A DNA stretch of 64,000 bases from Symbiodinium natans (Eukaryota > Sar > Dinophyceae > Suessiales > Symbiodiniaceae). Positions 40,132 through 52,119 of this stretch are shown one piece after another (position 1 is the stretch's first letter; every line of letters begins with the position of its first letter). The stretch is from contig CAJNDS010002542.1 in NCBI GenBank assembly GCA_905221605.1, positions 62,001 to 126,000 of the forward strand, given 5' to 3'. Position numbers and translations under genes: made by a program. A model generated the notes under the pieces. It had not been told where the DNA came from. It searched no databases and worked only from the letters and a program-made list of their open reading frames with translations.

Positions 40132-42107
40132 CCTAGGCGTTTCACACTGACTTTTGGCGCAAGATAATTCATGCATGTGACTGAGATTCCCGAAGAACCT
40201 AAATCCTCATCCCTGAACCCTTAGCCCGAAACCCTTATCCCTGAACCCTATAAACCCTATACGCCCAGCCCTCAATCCGGAACCTTAAGCTCTGAACCGA
40301 GTGAATCTTTCAAGCAAAATCCCTACAGCCGAATCGACGCGGTGGATCATAAAAGGTCTTCCGGGAGCCTATGCCTGCGGGTCCTAATGCCCAAGAATTA
40401 GGTCTTTGGGGGATTTCTTAATAGTAAATGTAGGTTTAGGGGAGTATATGATGACATTTGTTGGGGTATTTTGGACCCAAGGGGTATGGACATGAGGGGA
40501 TATTATCACGCGGGAGCCCACGGGCTCCTTGTGAGGCCTATGGAGGGATGATTTCCAGATCGGTATTTCTCAAAAACAGGGGCTCTCTCGTCGTGTCCCG
40601 GTGAGGATTCTCGTGTGTTTTGTTGATACTTAGTTTGACTCATTAGTGGTGGCAAAGATCCGACTTTTCCCGCAACCATGAAACCCCCTAATGCAAAAGT
40701 AGATGCCGCAAGTCTCTAGTTCCATTCCAAAGGACGTTTCCTTGCAGCGGGCTGCCTTCTGCCGAACAGTTCTGGGACTTTGCCCAAGTCCCTGTTCCCC
40801 CTGAACCCTAAACCCCAAACCCTCATCCCTAAACCCCAAACCCCGAACCCTAAACCCCAAACCCACTAGACGGACCCGTGTTTTTGGCGGGAGCTCAGGT
40901 TGCGGGACCCATGTTACCATGGAATATAGACCCAGCCATGAGCCCATGGGTATTTCTCAATAGGGCTTAGGGCTTGTAGGGTTTAGGGCTTATAGGGTTT
41001 AGGGTTCAGGGTTTAAGGCTTAGGACTTATAGGGTTTAGGGTTTAAGGTTTAAGGTTTTGGGCTTATAGGGTTTAGGGTCCCTGTAGATTCATTTCAAGT
41101 CATTTGACTGTGGTTCATGGTTGTGATTTATCCCTTAGCCCTAAACCCTAAACCCTAAACCTACCCGCTCCTTCTTTTTTGGACTTCTTTGCAATAGTCT
41201 CTGCTTGAGTTTTTTCAGCCTCACAACTAGGGCAAGCCAGTGTATGTGGGGAATTGTGGGGATCTGCTGGTTGGATTTGGTTTAGGGTTCAGGGTTGAGG
41301 GTTTAGAGTTTAGGGTCTAGGGGCCCCCTTTTTAGAAGTTAGATAGAAGTCTCCTGAGTGGGGTTGTATGCGTGCCATAAGTTAGGCTATAAGCCCTATA
41401 GAGTTTGGGGCTGACGGTTTCAGCCAGAAACCCCAAGACTTTGGTCGTAGGGCTTGAAGCTCTCAACCTTAAACCCTAAACCCTGAGAGCGTGAGACTCA
41501 GGAGGGGGTTGGCCTCGCTTCCGTGCAGCTCCTCCTCCAGCTTTTGCATCTTGGAATGTCTAGGGTTGATCATGGAAGCTTAGGGGGTTACAGGTTGGTC
41601 GGGTCTACGAGTTTAGGGTTGCCTTGGCACTTCTAGGGTATACTTGAAGGTTCATGGATGCTTACAAGTAGGGTCATACCCTACAGCCTCAAGCCCTAAG
41701 CCGTAAACCCTATGTAAAACCCTCCAAAAACCTGACACAAAGAGTGATGTCTTCGTTCTGAGCGTGAACAAATCGGGGGCGCCAGGGGTCCCGGGAAACC
41801 TGGAGGTGCCCCGATGTCCCATTTATCATAGTAGATATCTATGGCATTCTGGTCGCTATGTCTGTGTGTATGTATATAGTATAGAGATGGACGAAGAAAA
41901 GGGGAATAGAACATCGCTTAGTAAGCTCACGAACAAGTTCACAAGCTAACTAGCAAAGCGAACTAGCGAACTGACAAATTCTATGTCGAAACTGTATACT
42001 AACACCCTAAACCCTGAACCCTAAGCCCTGGACCCTAAACCATAAAGCCTAAACCCCAAACCCTAAACCCTAAACCCCAAACCCTAAACCCTCACCCTAA
42101 ACTTTTT

Positions 42108-42138
<31 letters not shown>

Positions 42139-42356
42139 GGCAGGGCTCGGCGGCTTGTGGAGGTTTAGGGATTTGTGTGTTGCTTTGCATTGGGGGCTTT
42201 GTATTCTCCATTGTTTTTAGGGTTTAGGGTTTAGGGTTTAGGGTTTAGGCTTAGGTTCGCCCCGACAAATAGACTAGGGTTTAGGACATAGGGTGTGGGG
42301 TTTAGGGCTATGGGTTTGTTTGGGGTTCGAGGTCCAGGATTTATGGTGTAATTCAG
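40132..42356. other. No convincing gene
   Basis: Degenerate CCCTAAA and TTTAGGG blocks (for example 40800-40865, 40960-41080 and 42003-42100), a partial family A copy at 41649, and a T/G homopolymer block at 42103-42140. A minus-strand frame at 40630-40947 is mainly repeat-encoded. Confidence 0.5.
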
Positions 42357-42409
42357 GTACACGGGCACCACGGCAGAAGAAGATCATGCCCCTCGCTTGG
42401 CAAGCGCTA
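42357..42409 (+). CDS. Candidate exon, unknown protein
   Basis: After ATTCAG|G the frame reads YTGTTAEEDHAPRLA, ending at GTCTAGGG. Both sites follow the rule seen in the PPR gene. Confidence 0.45.
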
Positions 42410-42498
42410 GTCTAGGGTTCGGGGTCAGGGTAGGGTTTCGGGTTTAGGGTTGCTGGGTTTGATGGTGGCGATGGTCATGAATAGTGGTGGTTAGAGGG

Positions 42499-42618
42499 AT
42501 GGCTAGTGTGCTAGTGCCCATGAGACATGCCGCCGAAAGACAGTGTCTGCAGTCGGACGATGGATTCGACCGCCCTCGACCCCAAGCCTTTGTTTTGGGG
42601 TCCCTTATGAAAGTGTAG
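42499..42618 (+). CDS. Candidate terminal exon or short frame
   Basis: The frame reads MASVLVPMRHAAERQ, CLQSDDGFDRPRPQA, FVLGSLMKV, then TAG. Protein-like; the start may be internal. Confidence 0.35.
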   Translation: MASVLVPMRHAAERQCLQSDDGFDRPRPQAFVLGSLMKV

Positions 42619-43257
42619 TAATACGAGAAGTTTAGGTACCAAAGCTTGCCCAGGATCAACCCCCCTCTTCCCGCCTCATGTGTTGCCTACTAACCCTCGA
42701 AATCCTGGAAACGCCGATTCGGGAGCATAACGTCTTGTTTCACCTGATTTTTGGTGCACAAGGTCACCCCTGCTCCCGCCCTTGAACGTGTGCGGAGTCT
42801 CTTTTTTTGTTGCCCTGCGCGATCTCGAGTAGACTCCTCTACTGAAGGGTTTCGAGTTTAAGCCATAAAAGGTCTCGAGTTTAAACCATGAAAGGTCTCG
42901 AGTTCAGGTCATGAACGGTTGATTGGTGGTGTCCCCAAGGTGCTGAAGGAAAGAGATGCGCGGCTCTACCATGGGGGCATGTAGGTACTGCAAGGCTTGC
43001 ATGAGTCAAGAACTGCGGGTTTATGGCTTTTTTTGGCGTTTAGGGGCTCTTAGACCCCCACATGCTGGAACCTATGACACAGGATAACGATCTTAGGGTC
43101 GTTATTTTAGGGAGGGCCCAACCTGGCGAGGATGTCAGGGGCCCCTCTACCCCCTACCTAGACCAAAAATTGTAGTGCCCTGTTTTTGGGGGTTTCTTGA
43201 CATGCAAACCCTAAACTCTAAACCCTAAACCCTAAACCCGAAACCCTCCTAGAGCAG

Positions 43258-43342
43258 GATGCGCACGTCCTGCTGGGGACTCTTGACTTGGCGCATCGCT
43301 GGCAAGCCGCCCATGTGGTGGACATCGTGGAAGGAGACCAAG
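43258..43342 (+). CDS. Candidate exon, BTB-like helix
   Basis: After GAGCAG|G the frame reads DAHVLLGTLDLAHRW, then QAAHVVDIVEGDQ, ending at GTTTGCGG. 'LL-x-x-LDLAHRW' resembles the central helix of BTB/POZ domains; one motif only, so tentative. Confidence 0.4.
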
Positions 43343-44109
43343 GTTTGCGGGTTTAGGGTTTAGGGTTCAGGGTTCAGGGTTTAGGGTTTAGGATTTAGGG
43401 TTTAGGGTTTAGGGTTTAGGGTTTCCGAGATTGGGTGTTTGGGGTTAGGGCTTGGAGGGTTTTCGTTAGATATAGGTTTTACAGGGATTTGGGTTGCGTA
43501 CAGGGTTTAGGGTTTAGGGTTTAGGGTTATTGTACTGGTTTCAGAAACCTGCAGACATCATTACACCCTAAACCCTAAACCCTCAACCCTAAAAAAGTCT
43601 GAGCCACTAAAACCCCTAAGCTCTAGATGTCTAAACCGCCTAAGCCCGTTAGAGCCAACCCTAGAAGTCATCAACCCCTATACTCGGGCCTTAATATGGT
43701 CCCTTACCTCCTTTTTTAGGGTTCTGATGTCTGGGACCTTAATTAGTTTGTATAGGTATATAAGGGGTATACAAGGGGTCCCATATTAAGGGGACCATGG
43801 AAGGAGCTTTGGTGCGCAAAGTGCACTTGGAGAATCTGGGCGTCTTGTGCGAGACCGCTGTGCTGAAGGCTTAAATGGCTCAAATCCCAGGTTGAGGCTT
43901 TCGGGATCCGTGTTTAGGGCGTATAAGGATTAGGATTGAGCATTTAAAATTTAGGGCTCAGTGTTTAGGGTTTAGGGGAAGTAAAGGCACATCTCAGGTG
44001 GGTTGTTTCCCCCCCATATGCCTCCAAAATGGCCCTTCAACCAATACTCTTCTTGATGCCCAGGAGGGAACTCCACTCCAAGAGCTGTCCTTCACTTGGG
44101 GGTTTAGTG

Positions 44110-44520
44110 TTCTACACACGACACACACACACACAACGTATAACAAACAACACACATGCACACGCAACACAGGGCACACACAACACGCACAAAACAGCGA
44201 GAGAGAGAGAGAGAGAGAGCCAGACACCGACGCAGACAAAGACGCAGACACAGAACGCGGTTACAGAGACACGGACACGGACAGACACAGAAGGACACAG
44301 AGAGAAGCAGAGAGACACGGAGACACACAGAGAGACACAGAGAGAGACGGAGACACGCAAAGACCCACAAAGACAGAGACAGAGGCACAGCCAGAGGCAC
44401 AGGCAGAGACACACACACACACAGACACACAGAGACACACAGAGACACGTAGAGACACGTAGAGACACGTAGAGGCGCACAGGGACACACAGACGCGCAC
44501 ATGCGCACACAAACAAACAC
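44110..44520. repeat. GAGACACA-type microsatellite
   Basis: About 400 bp of purine/AC-rich units. It is open in several frames on both strands (Thr/Gln/Arg or Cys/Val/Leu), all artefacts. Confidence 0.9.
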
Positions 44521-44758
44521 ACGTAATTACATGCAAACACACGCATTTCTACATTCTGGTTCTAGGAGTTTAGTGAGTTTAGTGTTGGGGGTTTAGGGTG
44601 TATTGTTTACGAATTCACGGTGTTTCTTTGAGGCCACAAACCATGCCCATACCATCGAATCTAGGCCCATTTCTTGCGGGTGGCTTCCCACCCATATTAC
44701 CCCTTTTATAACGCATACACCCTAAACCCTGAACCCTAAACCCCCTGAACAACCTTAC

Positions 44759-44890
44759 ATGACTCCTTTTGGTGGCCTTCAACACGCCCCTACGAAATTT
44801 GTGGGAGTTATAAGGCACCCGCAATTCCCGTCCTGTCCTTCTACGGAAACTTTTGCGGGGCTTGGGTCCGAAGACATAAGGATGTTTAGG
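44759..44890 (+). CDS. Candidate exon, doubtful
   Basis: The frame reads PFGGLQHAPTKFVGV, then FPSCPSTETFAGLGS. It continues into TTTAGGG, so the end is unclear. Confidence 0.25.
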
Positions 44891-45344
44891 GTTTTGGGGT
44901 TTGGGGTTCACATGTTTATGTGGTTAAGGGTTACGCCAGGGCTGTTCTTGAATTAACCCTAAACCCTAAACCCATAGGTTTACCTGGTTTTTCCCCTGTT
45001 TGAATCGGGACCTTTATACGAGAAGGGAGAGCAAGGCAAGGAAATGCGACAAGAAGCCCAAAGCCTGCAATCTTGGGTTCTAGGGTTTAGAGTTTCGGGT
45101 CCCAGGGTTGTCAGGTTTCAGGGTTTTCGGGGTTTCGGGGTTTTTGGGGTTTAGGGTCGAGGGTTTTCGGGGTTTTAGGGTTGAACCTGTAATCCCCTGG
45201 GCAATACACGCAAAGAAGCAACAGAAACAAGCACTCTGCCTTCACCTGTCTCGGGGCGTGGGGCCTTAGAACCGCCAACCTCCATTTTCCCAAGAGTAGT
45301 CCCCTAAACCAAGCGCGAGAAACTGGTAAACCGCACAGCCCAGC

Positions 45345-45520
45345 CTAAACCCCTAAACCCCTAAACCCCTAAACCCCTAAACCCCTAAACCCCTAAACCC
45401 CTAAACCCCTAAACCCCTAAACCCCTAAACCCCTAAACCCCTAAACCCCTAAACCCTGAACCCTCAACCCCTAAACCCTGAACCCTGAACCCTAAACCCT
45501 AAGCCCTAAACCCTAAGCCA
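45345..45520. repeat. CCCCTAAA variant array
   Basis: About 13 CCCCTAAA units, then CCCTGAA/CCCTAAG variants, just before the exon at 45523. Confidence 0.95.
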
Positions 45521-45522
45521 AG

Positions 45523-45623
45523 CTGTGAGAGCCCTAGAAGCACCCTCGACGCAGAACCTTCCGAACCTCCGGACAGCGTGCAAGAGGTTCGCCCAGTCGC
45601 TGCCCGGCACCGGGATTGATGGG
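45523..45623 (+). CDS. Candidate exon, unknown protein
   Basis: The frame reads AVRALEAPSTQNLPN, then LRTACKRFAQSLPGTG, ending at GTTCAGGG. It is bounded by CCCTAAA (left) and TTTAGGG (right). Confidence 0.5.
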
Positions 45624-46718
45624 GTTCAGGGTTTAGGGTTTAGGGTTTGTTGTTTAGGGTTTAGGGTTTGGGGTTTGGGGTTTGGGGTTTAATTAGGGTG
45701 TGGGGTTTAGGGCTCAAGGTTTTGGGTTCGGGGTTTAGGGTTTTTGGGTTTTTGGTAAGTTTAGGGTTCTGGGTTTAGGGTCTAGGGGTTGGGGCTTTGG
45801 CCATTCTGCGACTCACTAGTGCCCAGTGCCGTGATCTGCCCGAAGGCCCTGGCTCACTCGCTTCGGTGCAACTTAATTCAGGAGTCGGAAGAATTACTAG
45901 CATTGTTCCCCTATGGTCCCTTCCGATTATACTCTAATAACCCCTGAACCCTAAACCCTAAACCCTAAACCCGGAACCCTGAACCCTAAACCCTGAACCC
46001 TAAACCCTAAACCCTAATTATCCAGGCCCCTATATTACCTCGATGGCCCTCTTTAAAACAAGCCAAGGAGCTCCGAAGCGGCCAATGTCTCCAAAATACT
46101 TCAAGGCAAGGACTTCCCACAGTGTGCGGGAGACCCGGACAGAGCGGGGAAGTTAGGGTTTAGGGTTTAGGGTTTAGGGTTTAGGGTTCAGGGTTCAGGG
46201 TTTAGGGTTTAGGGTTCAGGGTTTAGGGTTTAGGGTTTAGGGGTCTTTGGGACATCGCAGTACTCAGTAAGTAGGTGCAGACAAGAGTTTCAGATCCTCC
46301 AAGTATTCACCACACCTGGAATCCCACTCCAAATAAGAGGGGCTCTTGTTTTCGGACATTTCGGACGCATGTAGGCCTGAGGGTCGTTACTTCTCTGGGT
46401 AGTATCGTATGGTGAGAGATAATAGGTTCCCCTCCTCCCCCTCCAGGTTGGCCTTTGGGATATTCGTATTTTCCTTATTTGGGGTTCGAAGGGGAACTAG
46501 TTTGGCTCTGTCCCAAAATGCCTGCACCAGGAAGGATTGAGGTCACCACCCGGCTAACATCCTACCGGCTGCAGGGGGTGTGAATTTGTGATGGGCTTCA
46601 ATCTGCTGCAACTCCCTTAAGCCTTTTCCCTATACCTCCACCTACAATCCGGGCCCCGAGCGTGCGGTCATTCATAGTGTTCAGAAGGCTCAGGCTTTCA
46701 GATAAGGCTCAGTTGCTG

Positions 46719-46922
46719 CTAGGTCGTTCTTGGAAGTGCATTTTCTTGTAGACATGTTTTCAATAAGTCGGATGCGTATGTGCATACTGGATCAGAAGAA
46801 TCAGAAGTGACTGAGACCCCTCGGACTCCAAGACCTCTACTTGTAGTTCCGTTGATGGGGTAGCGCGGTAGCTTATGTTCATGCCAGATACCATTGAATC
46901 TAGCCATAAAGTTCTCCAAGCC
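46719..46922 (-). CDS. Minus-strand coding-like stretch
   Basis: Two minus-strand frames are open: one reads MENFMARFNGIWHEH, the other LWLDSMVSGMNISYR, then TELQVEVLESEGSQS. The second has the more protein-like pattern. Either way, this is one of few hints of minus-strand coding. Confidence 0.3.
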   Translation of the reverse strand, partial: GLENFMARFNGIWHEHKLPRYPINGTTSRGLGVRGVSVTSDSSDPVCTYASDLLKTCLQENALPRTT

Positions 46923-47242
46923 ATGAACCTCATTTAAGCCCGAACAGACAGAACCACGACTCGTCTAGGTGTAAGGTCTTATCTTAGCTGGTTTCTGGCG
47001 CCTCGGAAGCTCTATTCAACCCTAAACAATCGACCCGAACCCCCAACTTCTCCCGCCTGGATCCACGCACCTTCAACCTCTACCCAGGCCACTTGCACCA
47101 TGAGCATGATTGGGTTGCAAGCTTAAGGGCTCCCCCAGAAAATGCCAAAGCCAGAAATCTCTTAAAGCACTAAACCTCTGAACCTACCCCCTTGGGCTTG
47201 AGGGTTTGGGGTTTAGTTTCGGCTTTAGGGTTGAGGGCATAG

Positions 47243-47400
47243 ATTTATGTAATATTAATCGTGTCTTGAACAATCATAATTATTCTGACTATGAATTGTT
47301 ACTAAACTGTTTGGTGTTTCGGGCTTTTTGCTGCCTTAAGGCCCGAGACGAGCTCTCCGCGCCAAAGCCGCTGCCAAAACGGCGCCGGCGACACCCGTAA
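47243..47400 (+). CDS. Candidate terminal exon
   Basis: The frame reads LCNINRVLNNHNYSD, YELLLNCLVFRAFCC, LKARDELSAPKPLPK, a basic end and TAA. Confidence 0.4.
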
Positions 47401-47774
47401 AGAGGGGTTTCGGCAATACCGGGTGGGGCGCAGGAAAAAAGGATTCTTTTAGGAGTTGCAGGTTTTTGTGGGGGCGTTGAGAAGTTGTTTGGGGTTGAGG
47501 GTGTCGAGCTGAACCCCGAAGCCCTAAACCCTATAGCCCCAAGCCCTAAACCCAAACTCCCGATGGCCACGGGGGGCCTCAAAGTTCGTATCTACTGAGG
47601 CTTCACAATTCCAAAGGCCACTGGCAAACTTCACACCTTAACTCGATAGCCTGCACACAATGTGTCGTTTCAAGGTTTAGGGTTTAGGGTACCCCTCAAC
47701 TACAAGAAGTATGACCATTTATTTAGCGAAGATGGTTTCTCAATAAGGTAGTTTCTTACATGTCTGGGGTCATT

Positions 47775-48000
47775 CAAGAACATTCGTAAAATTCCGGAGC
47801 ATTCCCAAACATTCCAAAACATTCCAAAGAATCCAAGACTATCTGAAAACGTCTCAAAACATTATATTCTTAAAATCGGAACCTTCCCAAATATTCCAAA
47901 ACATTTCAAACATCTCAAAAATCTGAACACATTCTATTAACATCTGAAAACATTCTATTCACAAATCCTGAACATTCCCAAACATTCAAAAACTGCATCC
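47775..48000. repeat. Decayed tandem repeat of ACATTCCAAA
   Basis: A ten-base motif ACATTCCAAA and variants recur about fifteen times, AT-rich and unrelated to telomere units. Confidence 0.7.
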
Positions 48001-48575
48001 CAAACAACCCCCAAAACAAACAAAACCATCCAAACAGACACCAGAAGTACAAACAAGTGTCCAACTTCTGAGCGCGTTTGGAAAGGAATTGAAGCGCAGT
48101 TTTGAAGCACAGAGGTTCGTGAATATTACGAAATGATTTTGAATGAGGCTGATAAGCCCAAGGAGCCACCTTCCCAGTCCTAAACCCTAAACCCCAGATC
48201 CTTAAGAAGTATTGGTGTATTCACGGCTTGAGAAGGACTTCGGAGAATGGCGCTTGAATCAGATCACCCCCCTGCATGGGGCTTGTTTGTTCTTCTTTGC
48301 GCTTGAGGCTTGTTTTTTATTGGGGGGGGGGGGGGGGGGGGGGCCTTGTGGTTTCAAGTTTTAAGACTTTCGGGGCTGCGCGAGCTTGGCCAGGATGCAT
48401 GACTCTCGAATGGCACTGCAGGGCCTCGAGGTGAAGCCCTTGGGGGTTTGGGGGTTTGGGATTTGGGGTTTGGGGTATTAGGCCTAGGAGCCAGGGTTTA
48501 AGGGTTTGGTTTCGAAGTTGCCGTCGTCAGGGTGGCAAAGTTGCTGGATCTTTAGCTCGCTTCGCCGTCGCAGCC

Positions 48576-51500
48576 ATGGCACCGCGAGGAGAGGACCCTG
48601 CCCAAGTCATCCGGTCATGTGCAAAGACCCGACACTGGCAGGCCACAAATTGCAACAACGTACGTGGAGGTTCATGGTACTTCGTAACCCAATGATAACT
48701 GTACTCAGTAACGCAATTACAACCACATTAGGGTACTTAAGGGGCTTATAAGTGGGTTATAACTACACTTACAATTGGGTTATAACCAGCTACTTGGGAG
48801 GATGCTGCCGGGTTTAGGGTTTAGGGCTTAGGCCTTCCCGAATGGAATCCCCAGCTACATCACGAAACTGAATCGCCCTTCTACCCACTCGGTGTCTCCC
48901 CACTCCGTGCACAGAAGGCATGCATTCAAACGCTGGCCAGCATGCTGGTCCTCCACCTGGTTCCCAGCATCTACAGCTTCACGGCAGCCGTCACGGCATG
49001 CAGTACAGGTTGCATGGGTCGTGGCGATACAAGTTTTCCTCCCAGATGCTGGCCGTGGGGCATCTTGCCGGACACTGTTAGTTACAATGCTGTTTTGAGC
49101 GCGGCAGAGCATAGCAAGCAGTGGCTTATCGTGTTTCCAGCTGCTGTCCTCGATGCTGACATCCGCAACAGAAGCCGAGCCCATGAGATCAGCTTCACTG
49201 CCGCCATCGGGATTTCTGATAAAGGTGGGGGCTGGCAATTGGCCCCCGCGGCTGCTGTCAGACATGCCTTTGGTCAGAGTCTAGGCAGGCCCCGTGGGAC
49301 ATGTTATATTTCCCCTTTTTGGGGTTTAAGAGGATCATATTCAGAATATTTTTTTTTTGGGGGGGGGTCTAGGAGGATCATATTCAGGAATATTCCCTTT
49401 TTGAGGGTTATATTCAGGAACATTCCCTTGTTTGCGTTTAGGAGGATCCTATTCAGGAATAATTGTTCAGAGGGTTTTAGAGGCCATCCGAGGAGTCTCC
49501 CTTAAGGGGGCCATCCCAGGAGTCTCATATTGAGGAATATCCCTTTTGGGTTTAAGAGGATCATATTCAGGAACATTCCCTTTTGTGGGTTTAGGAGGAT
49601 TATTCAGGTCCCTTTTTGGGTTTTCGGAGGATCATGTTCAGGACTCATTTCAGAGGGTTTTAAGTCCATCCGAGGAGTCTCCCCGGGTCCGATGAGCTCG
49701 ACTGCGGTCATTGGCGCCTGCGAGCGGCGCGGCAGTGGCAAGCAGCGATACATCTGCTTGCGAAGGTGCCAGGAGCCGATGTGCTCAGTTGCCAGGCTCC
49801 CTTCAGAACTCGGGTTTAGGGTTTTTAGGGTTTAGGGTTTAGGGTTTAGGGTTAGGGAGGGTTGAGACCAGTACGCTGGAGTCCTTGCTTTCGGGTACGG
49901 TTTCCCTAAACTCCCCCCCCCCCCCCCCCCACAACAAAAGAAATGGCGCCAACAAATCACCCATCAGGGGCCACCCCGTTTGATACCCAGGCTAACCCTA
50001 AACCCTAAACCCTAAACCCTAAGTACTGGGACCCAAAAACCCCTAAACCGTATTAACCCATAAGCCCGAGATCAAATCCTCAAAAGCCTCGAACCCTATA
50101 CTTCCAGGAACCTAATAATTAAGTCCTTAGGCCCTAGTAACCTGAATATTCGGTCCCTAGCCCTAAACCCTAAACTCTAAACCCTAAACCTAAACCCTAA
50201 ACCCTAGACCCCAAACCCCAAAGGTTTCAACGTTGCTCTCGGCGCCTGCCGCGATGCCCTGCGCTGGGAGGTGGCGCTGGCGCTCTTCTCCAATATGCCA
50301 GAGGCAGGGGCGCGCTGAAGCCTCTTAGGCTTCAGGGTTTAGGGTTTAGGGGTTTTGGGGTTGATAGGGTTTATAGGGTTTATAGGGTTTATAGGGTTCA
50401 TAGGGTTTTTAGGGTCTATAGGGTTTATAGGGTTTAAAGGGTTTGTAGGGTTTATGGGGTTTATGGGGTTTATAGGGTTTATAGGGTTTATAGGGTTTAT
50501 AGGGTTTCGGGTTTAGGCTTTAGGGTTTAGGGCCTCCTGAACCAGAGGCTCGGGCCACACCAGACGTTGTGACCTTTAACGCCTTGGTGAGCCAGTGTGG
50601 AGAAGGCGCGGTTGGGTTTAGGGTTGAGGGTTTAGGGTTTAGGGTTTAGGGTTTAGGGTTTAGGGTTTAGGGTTTAGGGTTTAGGGTTTAGGGTTTAGGG
50701 TTTAGGGCTTGTACCCCAACCTCCCCCAAAGCCCTACCTTTATACCCAGTAGATTTGGGGTATGTTCGGCCGTTTTTAAGGCATCAGGTTTCTCTATTTA
50801 GACTTAGAAGACACTCAGCCCTAACCCTGAACCCGAAACCCTAAACCCTAAACCCTAAGACCTTTAGCCCCAAAGAGGCGCAAGCCCCTTGCATTGCCTT
50901 GGCAGGCCTCGAGTGGGAGAAGGCACTGTGCCTCTTCTCCCAAATCTCCAAGTCCTCCTTGCAAAGGGATACCGTCAGTTTCCCAGCCTATTTCGGTCCC
51001 TAAGCCCTAAACCCCAAAAAAGCCCAAACACAAAAAGCCCTAAACCCTAAGCCACAAAAACCCTAAACCCTATTTTTAGTGAGGGCTTCTTCTTCAGGAT
51101 TCTGCTTCGGCGCGCCAGGGTTTCTCGATTCATGTCTGTATAGGGCTTAGGGCTTACAAGGGCTCAGGGCTTATAATTGTTTAGGGTTTAGGGTTTCGGG
51201 TGCAGGGTTTATCAGGGAGTTTTAGGGAGTTTAGGGTTTTTTGGAAGTCGGGGGGCCTCTCTGACTTCCCAGGCTACAATGCGGCCATCAGCTCCTGTGG
51301 GGCGGCATCCCAGTGGCAGGTGGCCCTGGCGCTGCTGTCGCAGATGGCGGCCGCGAAGCTTCCGGTAGATGAGGTTGGTTGCAGCTCTGCCATCTCAGCT
51401 TGTGTCTTGGTAAATTATATTCTGGGGTGTTCCCATTGTTCCCCCTTATATACTATCTAACAGTCCTTAATAGGGATTCTAGTGGGGGGTACTACAATCC

Positions 51501-52082
51501 CTATTAAGCATACGGGGGAACTTCCCAAGTTGTATTTCGAGCTGCTCCACAGATCGTACGTTCATCGTGGGTTAATCGTAGTGAGTCTGTTGTACAGTGG
51601 CAGCCCTGCACAAGAAACGGCCATTTTTCGAAGCAGCTTTTTGTTTGAAAGTCTGAAGCCCCCCCCCTTTTTATTTTTTTTGAACCATGACCTCAACAAG
51701 TTGAGGGTGCCCTTGATTTCTTACTCAATATTCTAATTCGAGGAACGGGTGCCTTAATGTATTTCTGGCTTGGCACCCTGAAGTAAGGAGTCCAGCCCGT
51801 CAACATCTTCAGTTTAAGATATCCAGCCCCTCAATTTCAGCTGAGAGAGCGGGGGTGGAGACCACCCAAGGGCTCAGGGTTTCGGGTGTATCGTTTAGGG
51901 TTTTGGGTTTAGGGTCGGCTGGGTTTCCTAATTTTTCACGTTCTTCAGGAGCATGTCCCCTTGGCTCAGGGTACCCCCGATTTCTCAAGATAACCAGGCG
52001 GAGGGTGCTTATTCCTTAGTTGAATGATATCTTGAACAAAGTACGACGCATATTGGAGGTATGCTTGTAATCTGGGAGCGGG

Positions 52083-52119
<37 letters not shown>

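Noticed and set aside
44104-44546. Several 90-150 codon frames on both strands
   Set aside because: They are translations of a GAGACACA microsatellite; all frames are open because the repeat lacks stop codons.
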